A stretch of 64,000 bases of DNA from Pleodorina starrii. Lineage: Eukaryota > Chlorophyta > Chlorophyceae > Chlamydomonadales > Volvocaceae. How positions within the stretch are numbered: the stretch's first letter is position 1; each line of letters begins with the position of its first letter. Of this stretch, positions 11,488-23,246 are shown one piece after another. The DNA lies in the NCBI GenBank assembly GCA_030267565.1, contig BRXU01000027.1:1287001-1351000 (forward strand), given 5' to 3'. The notes below the pieces were generated by a model that had not been told where the DNA came from, did no database searches, and saw nothing but the letters and a program-made list of their open reading frames with translations. The position numbers and the translations under genes were made by a program.

Positions 11488-13886
11488 TTAAATGTACGAC
11501 ACCTTCATGAGCTGGATGAACTCCTGAAAGTTGATGGTCCCGTTCATGTTCTGCATTGGAGAGCGAGCAACGCAGAGGATGCGAGACAGCTGTTCGCGCA
11601 ACACGGCAGGGGTATGCAGATGGACTCTTCTTACTGGACGGCTCACGCGTGCGCCCCAACGCAGCTGTCCCAGCATTTCCGCCGAAACTGCAGCACCATG
11701 TGCGGGGGGCCTCTGCTCTGCCCACCCCTCGGCCAAACGCACGCCGCAGCAACACAGTCACAACGCGGGGGCGGCCGGGTGCGAATGGGAGCGTGGGACG
11801 TACTGACGGACGTCCCCATGGCGTAGCTGTACACCCTCCCCGCGGCGTAGCCTCGCCCACAGCCATTGTGCCATGGCCGGCCAGTGCATGCGCCAGCAAA
11901 GCCGTGCCTCCGCCCCCATCACCCGCTTCAAAGCCGTAGTTCCGCCCCATCGCCATTGGTCGCCCAGCCCACGACGCCATGCACCTACCTTGTCCGTATT
12001 CTTAAACAGCTCCTCCACCTCGCACTCCTCGTAGCCGAACACAGCCGAGGCCGCCACCAGCTCCTGCCGGTGCGGGGGTATAAAGGAAAACGCGCAGCGG
12101 AGAAGGAGACGGCGTTCGCGAACGGACCCAGAACCCGGTGCGGGGGACATGATGATGCAGAAGGCAGCGTTCGGGTAAGAGCTGCAGTTTCTCAGCAACG
12201 AGCAGTGTCCCCAGCCAAGCCGGCCCGCCCGAACAGCAAATCAGGGCGCGCAGCCACAGAGCCCCCAGTGTTGCAGACGAGGCGTTGCTCCCGCACTCCT
12301 CAATTACGACCTTAACAGGGAAGGTCGCCGGTTCCGCCAAAGGACAGCCCCGCTCCCATCTCTCTTTTCCTCCGCTCATCGCATCCATAGACACCCCTTT
12401 CAACCGCCCACGCGCTCGTCTATGCTCCATGTGTCCCTAGCCCTGCCGCGTCCGGCAGTCCATCACGCCTCTGGAGTAAAAACACGTGCCCAGAACCCCA
12501 TACCCCAACGCCATCGCCGCACCCGCATCCAAACCACCCAGCGCCAGCCGGCCGAGCGCTCACACCTGGATCTCAATGACGCCGTTCCGGTTGGAATCAA
12601 ACCTGTCAAACATCTTGGCAATTTCCTTGAGCTGCTGCGTCGTGGGCTCGAACAGCAGCTCCTGGGGCTCCTCCGGGCTCGGCTTCACCCACGACAGCAT
12701 CACCTGCGCAGAGCAAGACGAAGCGCAACGCAGCGCGGCCCAAGGCACCGCTGAAGCATTGCAAGCAGGGGCGCGCATCCGTGTCCGGGGCCCCGCGTCC
12801 GGCAGGGTCTGTCACGCACGCAAGTAACCTCGTCGAGCCCCGCATTGCGTCCGCTGACACTGGCGCCCACGGACGCCGTCCACCCCCCCGCCCCGCCATT
12901 GCGCGCCTACCTTGAACTCCCGATCATTGGCCAGCGGGTATATGCGGCGCAGGTACTCGTTGAAAGTGAGTACAAGGTTCTTGTTCATGTCAACGGACTG
13001 GCCAGGGAGTGGGGTCAGGGATTGCAAACAAGGCGAGGCGAGGTTAGGCGTGCGGGGGTTTCGACGTATGCAGCAGTGCTCAAGCGCCCGCTGGTAAGTT
13101 GGCCCGCTGGCTCCACTCTGGACCGCTCCGTCTTAGACCGCATGTACTGGGTACTGGGTACTGCCCGCCGTTATGCGAAGCATCTATGCCATGCGAATCA
13201 GCTTCAAGGCGATGCCCTGGACGCCAGGCATATCAGCGCCGGGGGGGTTGGCACGCGGCGAGCGCGAGGTCAGGCCGGGCGGCGACACATCTGCTCTTCG
13301 ATGCAGAAGGGCAGATGGGCCAGGGCTCAGCGTAGCGGGGGTGAAAGATGCATGTGGGAGCGTGAGAGTCGGTAGGCAGGCGCCGGGCCAATGCGGGCCT
13401 TGGTGGGTCGCCACCACGAGGCCCACGCACGAGCCGGCATGTGCGTCGGGTGACTCTTGTTTTGCTGGCGACGCGGAAAGCTTTCCACCAGTGCTGTGCC
13501 ATGCGGCCAGTCTTTTTATGCGATGTGGGGTTCCTCGTTGCGTTGGCGGGCAGCCACGCATGCGTCCTTACCCGAAAGGCGGAGAGCGCCTGCTGCCGAA
13601 GCGGGCTGTCCTCACTGAGCGCCTTCATCAGCTCTTGTATAGTAACACGCCCATTGTTATCCTGCAAGGATGCGGGGGTGTTTAAATGTAATCGCCCACA
13701 CACAGGGGGCTGCAACCCTTCGCCCATACGCCAAGAACGGCGTTTGAAGCCGTAAACAGGGGAATGACAGACGGAGACGGTCCGCGGCCGGCTCCTTGCC
13801 CTCACCCTGTGTGATATCCATTCACCTACCAAATCATGGGAATCGAACAACTCCTTGAGCTTCAGGACCTCAGATCGACTGTACAT
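11488..13886 (-). CDS. Four-EF-hand calcium-binding protein (calmodulin-like)
   Basis: Six exons, 13886-13830, 13661-13572, 12997-12911, 12703-12566, 12063-11989, 11550-11488, join in phase to 169 aa. Almost the whole protein is EF-hands. Loop 1 is DLDNNGRVTIQE, loop 2 DMNKNLVLTFNE, loop 3 DSNRNGVIEIQE and loop 4 DKNMNGTINFQE. All four carry D at position 1 and E at position 12, so all should bind Ca2+. A 25-residue linker (VKPSPEEPQELLFEPTTQQL) separates the two lobes. This is longer than calmodulin's linker and the loops are Asn-rich, so it is a calmodulin-like sensor rather than calmodulin or centrin. Start: ATG at 13886 with an in-frame TAA just upstream, but a possible acceptor (TACAG) overlaps it, so a short upstream coding exon cannot be excluded. 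Target unknown. Shares an upstream region with the TBL1 gene. Confidence 0.85.
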
Positions 13887-14547
13887 TTAAAACATCAAAA
13901 CAGAAAGTGTGTCAAGACTCGCCCTTTCAGGAGCAAAGTGTACCCAGGCTGTTTCTAGTGATGTAGTGCTTGTCGTGTACAACTGCACATGCCTGTACTT
14001 TGCGCCCTCGCCAAGGCGTTTCTTGGGAACGACCTGCGCCAAACGCCATCAAGCTCAGTTTCTTATGCGGCTGTATATTGCTTACACTAATACACAACGG
14101 AAATACTGTAAAATCCTGGATTCGCTCACCGCCGCTGTCATCCTTGTGTCGTGACCAAATGGTAAGACGCCTAGACAGCCTGTTTTTACTCGTTACGGTC
14201 TTTGATTGGTCCAAGAGCGAAATAGCATAATCTTCAAGGCAAGTAGTCGTCAGCGTGATAATTATTGGAAAGGTCAAAACCTGTGCCGTACGTCTGTCGT
14301 ATTTCCTTGCGAGCCCAGTAACGCCTTTCTTGAGCCCTTGTAGCATCGGCTCCAGCTATACCCGTGGGCGCGAGGCGGTTGACTAGTACGTTAGAACACG
14401 GCTGATTCGCTTAACGTTGGGACTCCTGGCGGCCCTGACAACCGTTAAGAAAGCCCTTGCGAACATCCCAAGAATTGTTGGCTCCAAGTTGAAAGCCTCT
14501 CGCATGGTACAAGAGCCCCTGCGGCCTGCGCCGGAGCTTGCGCCAGC
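13887..14547. promoter_or_regulatory. Divergent promoter region, EF-hand gene / TBL1 gene
   Basis: 661 bp between two start codons on opposite strands, much lower in GC than the genes. A minus-strand frame at 14346-13927 is open but has no recognisable content and overlaps the expected 5' UTR. No core promoter motif identified with confidence. Confidence 0.4.
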
Positions 14548-17500
14548 ATGAGCTCCTTTTCCTTGACAAGCGACGTCGTCAACTATCTAATATACCGCTA
14601 CTTGCAAGAGGCTGGTGCGTGCGTACATCGTTGTCGTCTTGTTACCTGGAAACTTGCGACGTAACCAACACCCTGCTGTCTGGTATGTGCAGGTTTCACC
14701 CACTCGGCCTTCACCTTTGCCAGCGAGAGCCTAGTCACCCGCACCAACATCGACCCCAACAATGTCCCGCCGGGCTCCCTCGTCACTTTCATCCAAAAGG
14801 GCTTGCAGTACCTGGAGATAGAGGCGAACCTGGATGCGACGGTGCGTGCGCTGGGAGCCCGGCGGAGCCAGAGCACAGCCGGGGGTTACTTGCGGCGTAA
14901 GCCGCTGAGCATCCCAATTACCCTCATGACCACCGCCGCCAGCAGCATCCCCTTGCCTCGCCCTCCCAACACCTCCCCTCCCGACAGGATGGAGAAGTGG
15001 ATGGCGACTACAAGCTCCTCACCCCGGAGGAGCTCCTGTCCAATGACGTGGACCAGCTGCGCGCTATAGTAGCCGAGCGGAAGGAGGAAGACAGCCGGCC
15101 CAAGGCCCCCCCGGTTGACAGGTCAAAGGCGGACAAGGAGCGCGCCAGGGAGAGGGACAGGCCCTCAGCCGACAGGCCGGACAGGACCGCCGCAGACAAG
15201 CCGGACAGGGCGGACCGGGAGAGGCCCCAGGGCGCGGCAGCGGCGCCCGGAGCAGCGCAAGCGGCGGCTCAGGCAGCTGCACAAGCGGCGGCGCAGGCGG
15301 CAGCACAGGCGGCGGTGCAGGCAGCGGCGCAGGCGGCAGCCGCAGCGGCGGCGGCGGCGGCAGCAGCCCCCGGCGGCGCAGCCGCGCCAGCGCCGGCACC
15401 AGCAGCAGCTGTCGTCCCAGCGCAGCCGCCGGCCGGCGCAGCCGCCGGGGAAGCCCGCGCCGCAGTTCTCCCGCCGGCGCCGCCCCCGGCGCCGCCACCC
15501 GTCGCCGCTGCCGCGCCGCCAGCCGCCGCGCCCCCGCCGCCGCCGGCGCCACAGCCGCCACCACAGCCCCCTGCAGTCAAGCTGGAATCCCGGCCGTCCT
15601 CGGGTCCCACACCCATGGAGGAGGACACGCCAAGTGCGGCACCGACCGTCACCGGGCCGGCCCCCCTCGTTGAGGTGTCGCCCAGCTCCGTCATCACCCT
15701 CAACGGTCATGACTCGGAGGTGTACATCTGCGCATGGAGCCCCATGGAGTCGCTGCTGGCGTCAGGGTAGGTGAGGATCGTGGGATTCGAACCCGCGAGC
15801 AAACCGGAACAATTGAGGCGTCGGAACAAGCGGGAGATAGGAGGAGGAAAACAGGTCCAAACGAGCAGCAAATGGGAGATGCAGGACTGAATGTTACGGG
15901 CAGAGGGCCGGGGGCAGGTTAGGGTTGGGAACGACCGGACGAGACGGCGAGGGAGGTAGGGTGGCGCACGACGGGTGTGGCGGAGCGTTACGGGAGCAGC
16001 CCCTTGCCGGATTTTAGCTGCCCCGGTCACTGACACGCCGCCATCACCTGGTCCTGGGCGGCCGGGAGGGCAGCGCGGGGAGGGTGCGGGGGGCCGGTGG
16101 CAAAGGCAGGACGGGCGGAAGGGCGGGAGGGTGGCCTCTCGCGACGTGGCGCAGGCGCGCCGGGGATATCGGATTTGTCTGCGATCTGTGATGAGAGAGG
16201 CAGCGGCATCGCGTGGCTGGCTGCTTGGTTTGCCTGGGTTACCGGGTGGGAACAGCGTTCCCTCAGGCCCCCTCAACCAGAGTCCGCCTCGTGGTCCTTC
16301 CTGGCTGGCGGAACGGGGGCGTGGGCAGATGAGTGGGTCAGTTGGTTTGCGTCGGGGCAGGTGCGGGATAGCCGGGACTCGCGGGGCTTCCTCTGCGCTT
16401 GGCCAATGGATCGGTGGCGTGTCCTCGTCCTCCTCACGCGCGTGCTGCCCCTCCTATACCCATTACCTTCCTTCCCAAAGTCGACCAGGTAGGCCCAGTA
16501 GGGTGCCCCTGTCGAACCGCGCGCGAGGCGTGACGATCGGCTCGGCCGCCGCTCACGCACGCCCACGCACACTCTGCAAGGCTCGCAAGCAGTCGGACCA
16601 AGAGCACGCGGCCGCGCACGCCCACTAGCCCATTCGCCCACCTCCCTGCCGTGCCCCCCTCTCGTCATGGAGCATGTCACTCCCTGACCCCCCTCTCGTC
16701 GCCTTCTGCAGCCCTGTCCTCCCCTGCCCGCCGGACCGTCCTCCTATCTTTTGCTGCCCTGCCCTCCCCTTCGTTTTGCGTGTTCAGCGCAGCCCGTTGA
16801 TTCACGACTTCCGGTACCCCTTCGCCTCCGGCGCGTGGGTTGCCCTCCCTCACCGCCCGTGCTTTCTTTTCCTCGTCTGGCAGCGGCTCAGCACTGCTCA
16901 CGCTCGGGATGCAGCCCGCCTATCACCGGTCGCGGGATCCTACCCTGCCTCTCGCACTTCACGCCCTTCTCCCCCTGACCCCTGCCTCTTGCCCCTTTCC
17001 GCGCTCCACTGGTGGCGGCGGCCTCCCTCCCCCCCCCAGGTCGGGTGACTCCACGGCGCGCATCTGGAACCTGTCCGGCGGCGGCGGCACCACCCGGTCC
17101 GTGGTTCTCAACCACGAGGCCAAGCAGGTGACCGGGCTGCCTGCCAAGATAGTACCTCGATTTGGTACATGCCTCTCTCCAGTTCGACCGAAGGACTTCA
17201 CCTCCCAGGACTGAAGTCCCGATGTCCGCCCCCCCCCCCCCGATGCTGCGTGCTGCGTGCAGGACAAGAGCCAGGGCAAGGACGTGACGACGCTCGACTG
17301 GAACGCCGATGGATCGCTGCTGGCAACTGGGTCGTACGACGGACTGGCGAGGATCTGGTCCAAAGACGGTGCGTCTTGGAGGGAGGAGGAGGAGGCGGAG
17401 GAGACGGCCCCGCGAGAGCCGGGCCGAGCGCATGCATTGGGCTGCGGCATCATGCGTGTGATCCGCCCCTTGCCTCCCGCCAATTCGCACACCACTATGC

Positions 17501-19840
17501 ACACCAATACGCCCACAAATACGCGCCCGCATGCAGGCAAGCTGCGTCAGACGCTGGACAAGCACCAGGGCCCCATCTTTGCTCTCAAGTGGAACAAGCG
17601 GGGCGACCTGCTGCTGAGCGGCAGTGTGGACAAGACGGCCATCGTGTGGGATGCCAAGAGCGGGGAGGCCAAGCAGGTGTTCGACCTGCACACGGGTGAG
17701 CAGCGGCGGGGGAGGGCAGGGCAGGGGAGAGGGGGAGGGGCGGTTCTGAGCGGGATGGGGGAAGGGGAAGCAAGCATCGCTGGGGTGCAGCGAGAACCGC
17801 TCTATGCTTGCGGTGCTTGCTTGCTGGGCGCCTCGAGTGGCTGTAGTGGCTGAGGACGGTGGCTTCAATGACCTCACACACCCTACCCCACGCTACTCTT
17901 ATTGCATACCGCATGCCCTGTATCGCACACCTGCCACCACGGCAGATGGGCCGTCACCCGCAGATGCTCCCGCAGTTCCCTTGCAAAGCCCCCTTGTGGA
18001 GCCTCTCCCACGGGGGGTGAGCCCAGCCCAGCCCGCCCCTCCTCCGAGTGCGCCCGCCCCTTCCCACCTGATGTCCCGGCGAACCCCCTTACCCGCTGCT
18101 GCCCTCCCCACCGTCCGCCTTGACCCAGTCTCACCTATATGCCGAGGTGTTATCTCTGTTACCGCCCTCCTTTCCCCTTCCCTCCCTCCCACCGTCCGTT
18201 CCCCAACGACCTCGCCCATGCCCTCATGCCCCCTCTCCCCTGCCCCGCATTCCGTCCCTCCTGCATCCGGTCGCTGTCCCTTTGCCGTTCTTCTTGCCGT
18301 TCTCTTTCCCTTTGCCCTTTCTTGTCTGCCTTTTCGCCGCCCTGCCGTCGTACATTTTGCCTCCGTATCCCTTTCTTCTCTGCCCCGCTCTCCCACCACG
18401 CCCTCTTTTGCGCCGCGTCGCCGCCCCAGCTCGTTCGTGGGTTTTCGTGTGTCTTGCCTTGCTTGCCTGCCTGCTCGCTCCTTGCTTCGCTGACATTGCC
18501 GTTGCCCATTGCTGTTACTCACGCCCTTTCCTTCGCCTCTTTCCGATTCCTTTCCTCCACTGAGCGCAGGTGAGTAAGCCATCGTTCCTTTTGTGCTGTC
18601 CGGGCTGTGTGTCTATGTTGGTCTTGTGCTGTCGTGTGCCAGTCCGTTTGGGGTTGGTTGGCGGCGACGCGGCCGCGCGCTTTTTCTGCTGGAGATCTCA
18701 GGTAATCATCAGGTAATATTCCAGGTAACTGCGTTGCATTCCCTCGCCCCGGGCCGTTCTAATTACTCCCCAACGCCTTCTCCGTCTCCGCTGCGGTGTC
18801 TTCTTTTTAATCTCCCTCCCTCCCTTGTCGCAGCCCCCACCCTGGACGTGGACTGGCGCAACAGCAACTCGTTCGCCACCTGCTCCACCGACAAGCTCAT
18901 CCACGTGTGCAAGCTGGGCGAGGCCAAGGCGGTGCGCACGTACGCGGGCCACGACGACGAGGTCAACGCAATCAAGTGGGACCCCAGCGGCCGCCTGCTG
19001 GCGTCCTGCTCGGACGACAGGACGGCAAAGGTAACGGAGGAACGGCTTGTGTGCGTGAGTCCGTGCGTGAGTCCGTGCGTGAGTCTGGGGCACTGTGGCA
19101 GTGTGCGGCAGGAGGAGGGGCGCGGCGTGGCGAGGGGGGAGGGGAGGGGGTGTGGTGGCGGCGCAACAGCGCGGGGCAGGGCGCAGCTTGGAGGGTTTCG
19201 TAAGGGCGGATTGGCGGGCGGCGATCTTCCCTCGCCTGGGCTGTGTGGGGGAAAGGGCAGAGGACATCCCTGGATGACATCCCTCCTTCCTCAGCGCTGC
19301 CGAACATTTTATCCCGCCCTCTATCTCACTCCCTCTCCCTCTCCCCCCGCTTCCCCTCCCTCTCCTCCCGCTTCCTCTCCCTCCCTCTCCCGTCCCCCGT
19401 TCCCTCCCGGCCACCAGGTCTGGTCCCTGACCAGCGACAAGCCCGTGCAGGACTTCCGCGACCACCAGCGCGAGATCTACACCATCCGCTGGAGCCCCAC
19501 CGGCCCCGGCTCGCCCAACCCCTCCATGCCGCTGCTGCTCGCCTCCGCCTCCTTCGACACCACCGTGCGCCTGTGGGACATCGAGGCGGGCCGCGCCGTG
19601 CAGTGCCTGGCGCGCCACAGCGAGCCCGTCTACTCGGTCGCCTTCTCGCCCAACGGCAAGTTCGTGGCCACCGGCTCCTTTGACAAGAGCGTCTACGTGT
19701 GGAGCGTGGAGGACGGCTGCCCCGTGCGCAGCTTCAAGGGGGATGCGGGCATATACGAGGTGTGCTGGAACCGGGAGGGCAACCGGGTGGCGGCCTGCTT
19801 TGCCAACCGCACCATTTGCGTCATGGACATGAACATGTAG
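14548..19840 (+). CDS. TBL1: TBL1/HOS15-type LisH-WD40 corepressor subunit
   Basis: Eight exons, 14548-14614, 14693-14841, 14988-15766, 17040-17127, 17263-17368, 17537-17695, 18834-19030, 19418-19840, give 655 aa. Residues about 1-40 ([20 protein letters not shown], then [12 protein letters not shown]) form a LisH dimerisation motif. A charged [10 protein letters not shown] segment, a poly-Ala run (about 154-200) and a Pro/Ala-rich linker (to about 270) follow. From about 300 come WD repeats with GH...WD-type units such as [46 protein letters not shown] and [16 protein letters not shown]. LisH, linker and an eight-bladed propeller define the TBL1/TBLR1/HOS15 family, nuclear scaffolds that bring histone deacetylase complexes (NCoR/SMRT in animals, HDA9/HD2C in plants) to chromatin and act in ubiquitin exchange. 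The Ala/Pro linker is far longer than in animals, typical of this GC-rich genome. The 1.3-kb intron 3 contains a tRNA-like B box. Confidence 0.93.
15779..15805 (-). other. tRNA-like 3' half / Pol III B box inside TBL1 intron 3
   Basis: On the minus strand the sequence contains GGTTCGAATCC, a perfect match to the eukaryotic B box, in a T-arm-like context (CGCGGGTTCGAATCCCACG) followed by an acceptor-like tail. No D-arm or A box is visible upstream, so this is not a complete tRNA. It could be a tRNA relic or the head of a tRNA-derived SINE. Confidence 0.4.
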
Positions 19841-22395
19841 GCGAAGGAGCACAGGGGAAGGATCAGGAGGAGAGGGAGGAGGAGGAGAGCTGGGTGGAAG
19901 GAGGTGGAAAAGGAGGAGCAGGGAGGTTTTGTGGGCTGGGGATTTTTGGGGGAAAGGGGAGGCGCTGAGGGCGAAAACCGGCGGGCGAGAAGGTGCATCG
20001 AGGGGGAGGGAGGGAAGTTTGTTGCGGGGCAGGGGCCCGGGGGGTCCGCCGCTTGCTAGTGCGCGGGTGTGGCGGAGGATGGGGGGTCCCCCGGGGAAGG
20101 GGCGCGGGCTTGCGGGGCTGCGCATGGGGCTGTTTAGCGCCGGCATAGAGGCATTTGCTGAAGCATGGTGGGGCGTGGGTGGGATTGGAGGACGGATGAA
20201 GAGGGAGGTTTGCTTGGTGGGCGGGAGAGGCACCGTGGCGCCTGGGTCTCCGCCCAAGCGGTTGTCACCGGCTTGGCAGCAACGATTACTGATGAGTCGG
20301 CAGCAACGATTACTGATGAGTCTTGGACTTTGGCGTCCAAGGCGGCGGTGGCGACGCAAAAGGATATCGTATATATGGCGGGGGGGGTTGACATGGTGCG
20401 GCCGCCACTGTGCCAGGCCCAGCTCATGTGGTGGTGCCGGCCTGGCGGCCCGGTCTGGCGGCTGCCGTGTCCCCGGGCTGCGTGTCCTCCAGCGCTGTAC
20501 GTCTGCAAGCGTGTGTCAGATGCTTGTGTTAGATGCGTGTGTCGAGGCGTCGCTGTGGCGCGTGTGCTCCTGCTGCTGGTGGATTGGAACGCTGTGCCAG
20601 TGAAGCGTGTTACAGTGGACTCTTGAGCCACCCACCTGCGTGCGAAGCGCTCTGGGGACAGCGCTTGCCGGTTTTGGGTGGAGGGGGGGGTCATCATACT
20701 ACTCGTCTGGAAGCAGCTCGTGCATAGATACATACCCAGATTGGGAGTGTGGGGTGAGCTGCCACGCGCCGTGGAACGTGTGTGCGTGTATGTGTGTGTG
20801 CGTGTGGCTCGGTGGGCGCCGTCTGCGCTCTCTGCGGAACGCCGCCAGCGGCGCGAGCTACACCGGGATGTTTGCTGGCTGTTTGGAAGCTTTGGCACGA
20901 CACTCAACTTGTGCGTTTTGTCGCATCGTGTCGTGTTGTGTGGTGTCGTGGTACTATTTTTTTCACTTGTGTTTCGTACCTGATACGTTATCTCCTAAAA
21001 CAGTTCGTGCGGAGCGTCAAGCTGATTGCCCCACCCGATGCGCGGAGGCGTCTCCAAAGCAGGCACGGCGTCCCAGGCATGCGTCCTGCGTCCCGTCTCA
21101 CCCGTCGGACTTTGTCACACATCTGCAACTTGATTGTTCAGTGGGCTCCAGACCTTCCATTGGGTCGTTCAAAAGGTGGCGCCAGCGGGTTAGGGAATTT
21201 GTCGTGCTCCTCAGTGGCCTCTTGCGAGCCATGCATATGACTTTCCTGCGACGCACTGCGAGACTCGAGCGAAACAAACACACACCCACACCATCGGCAC
21301 GCTCCACATCGGTCAGACGATGATGCTCCGCAGACGTTTCCCGTCCCGCACCCGGAGACCGCATCGGCAGCACTGCAACACGCGAGTCGCTGACGTACCG
21401 CGCCTTCTCTCTAGCGAGACGTAGAGGGGCTCACTGCATGCGTGTCGTGGCATGTTTTGGGCTGACAGCTTGCTTCGTTGCAGACCTTCGCAGTCCCATG
21501 CCTGCCATTCGCCACTGACGCCGGTTTGTTGTCCCCACCGCACGGCCGCACGACGCCCGGCGACGTTGCGCCTCAAAGTGGCCGCGGGTTTGCCCCCGGA
21601 CCAGACAGACCAGACCGTACCTGAAATGCACACGGCACCACTGAGAGCGTCCGTCACACTCTGGACGGTGTCCAGCCATTGCCTGAGATGGATCCGGGGG
21701 TTTGTGATCCGCCCAAACGCTTCCGGGCACCCCCCTGGATGCCTGAAAGCTGCGGGCGCCGATTGGCCCCCACAGGGGGTATCGTGCAAGAACCGTCTTA
21801 CAGTGAAGGGACCCAGAAGGATGACCCGGTACATACCGCACCTGACACTGCCGCAGCCGAAGCCCAAACCGCGGGGTATCGTGCAGGTGCGCTTCTAGCC
21901 CTCAGCGCATCCGTCCAGGTCAAGATACAAGACATTGAAGAGACACACCCGCCCCGGTTCCTGCCAACTAGCAAAACTGGCAGCCGTCGGGATGTTACCC
22001 CTCTTTCCCCCCTCCCCCCGGAAAAACACACATAACGACACGCGCCCATTCAGCGCATTCATGCCTTGGCAGGCGGCAGAGGCCTGTGCGCCCGCGAGGC
22101 CTCAACCACAAGAGAAAAAGCGGCCCTCCACCTTACGCCGAAACTTTGGCTGCTGCTCAGCTATTGCGCTTCGGCCGTTCACACCTGTCACGGTGCACAT
22201 CAGCAGCCATGTTCTCCTTTCGCCAATTCTGTGGACGCACAGCCCCGCCAACCGTGCGACTCCCACTAGCGTGGCACGGGGATCCGGCGCCTGCCCCGCC
22301 CAACACCCTGCACATATCCCCCCCTCTTCCACAACGCCCTCAGCCGCGCCCCCAACGCCGCGCAGCCATGCCGCCCCGCTCCATCCCCCCCTGCT
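19841..22395. other. Convergent intergenic region
   Basis: 2.5 kb between the TBL1 stop and the stop of the small membrane-protein gene. A 24-bp direct repeat in two tandem copies occurs at about 20276-20322. Open frames on both strands (for example around 21313-21867 minus) show no domain-like content or usable ATG/splice structure. No RNA gene recognised. Confidence 0.45.
20276..20322. repeat. Two tandem copies of a ~24-bp unit
   Basis: The unit begins GGCAGCAACGATTACTGATG and is repeated immediately with near-perfect identity. Confidence 0.85.
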
Positions 22396-22929
22396 CTACT
22401 CCTTGGCAGCAGCTGCCTCCAGCTCCTCCTCCACCTTGGGCTGCGGCCGCGGAATCCGACGTGGCCCCTTATAGGGGTTGACGATGGGGTTGTCGTGCCC
22501 CGGCAGCGTGCGCGTCCAGCTGTAGATGTTGTTGTTGACGAAGCCCTTCCACCGCCTGTAGCCCGCGCAGAACTCGGCCGCGCGGCGCTCGTTGGGCAGC
22601 AGCTGGGACGGCTCTCTCCCGAACATCTCCAAGGAGGCTGACTCTACCTGCATGGGGAGATTGGCGGCGCGGGGAGGGTTGGGGGGCCGCCGGGGGTGAG
22701 GGGGGTGCGCATGGAGGGTGGTGAGCCGCGAGGGCTACGAGGGAGGACGGCAGTGGCTGGGGAACATGGCCTCCAGTCGACAGCCGGAATTGCATGAGAT
22801 CCCACCGACCTGCTTGCCGTTCGGCACCACGATGGCCGCTCCTGCCGCAACTGTCCCCGCAATGCCGAGCGTCACTTTCACGCCGATGTCATTTAGGGCA
22901 CCCAGGATTTTTGAGGGGTCAGGGTTCAT
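22396..22929 (-). CDS. Small single-span membrane protein, unknown function
   Basis: Two exons, 22929-22810 and 22647-22396, join in phase to 123 aa, ATG at 22929 and TAG at 22396. Residues about 17-36 (VKVTLGIAGTVAAGAAIVV) form one glycine/alanine-rich transmembrane helix. The rest is soluble and basic with a conserved-looking centre (RRWKGFVNNNIYSWTRTLPG, then HDNPIVNPYKGPRR) and an acidic/Ala tail (VEEELEAAAAKE). There is no cleavable presequence; the short polar N-terminus followed by one helix resembles small accessory subunits of mitochondrial inner-membrane complexes, but I do not recognise the family. Function not assigned. Lies head-to-head with PQBP1, 317 bp apart. Confidence 0.7.
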
Positions 22930-23246
22930 CCTTCACCCGGTGTGATACGTGCGGTGGATCTTGTAAATAAAGGGCTGGGATACGAACTCGCGTATCGCTA
23001 GTCGCGGCGGCGCAAATTCGAGGCCTATCAAGTATCCTGTAGATCCCCCTTTTTAAAGGGAATGCAATGCAAAAGCCGTCGTGTGTCCAATTGGAATTCG
23101 CGTGAAAGGGCACCTTTCCTCAAATGAGGCCAACCGTATTGTGCCGTATTTCAACCTCTTCGCTATGCGCTACTCACGCTCGGGAGTTCCCACCTGTTAG
23201 GTCCGCAGCATGGTGCACGTACTCATTACCTAGTACCATTTGAAAA
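22930..23246. promoter_or_regulatory. Divergent promoter region, small membrane protein / PQBP1
   Basis: 317 bp between two divergent start codons, lower in GC than the flanking exons. No specific element recognised beyond the layout. Confidence 0.4.

Noticed and set aside
13927..14346. 139-codon minus-strand ORF upstream of the EF-hand gene
   Set aside because: Lies in the presumed 5' UTR/promoter, has no recognisable content and no splice link to exon 1.
15165..15710. Long antisense frames across the TBL1 Ala/Pro linker
   Set aside because: Pure shadows of the GC-rich repeat; the plus-strand frame is joined to LisH and WD40 exons in phase.
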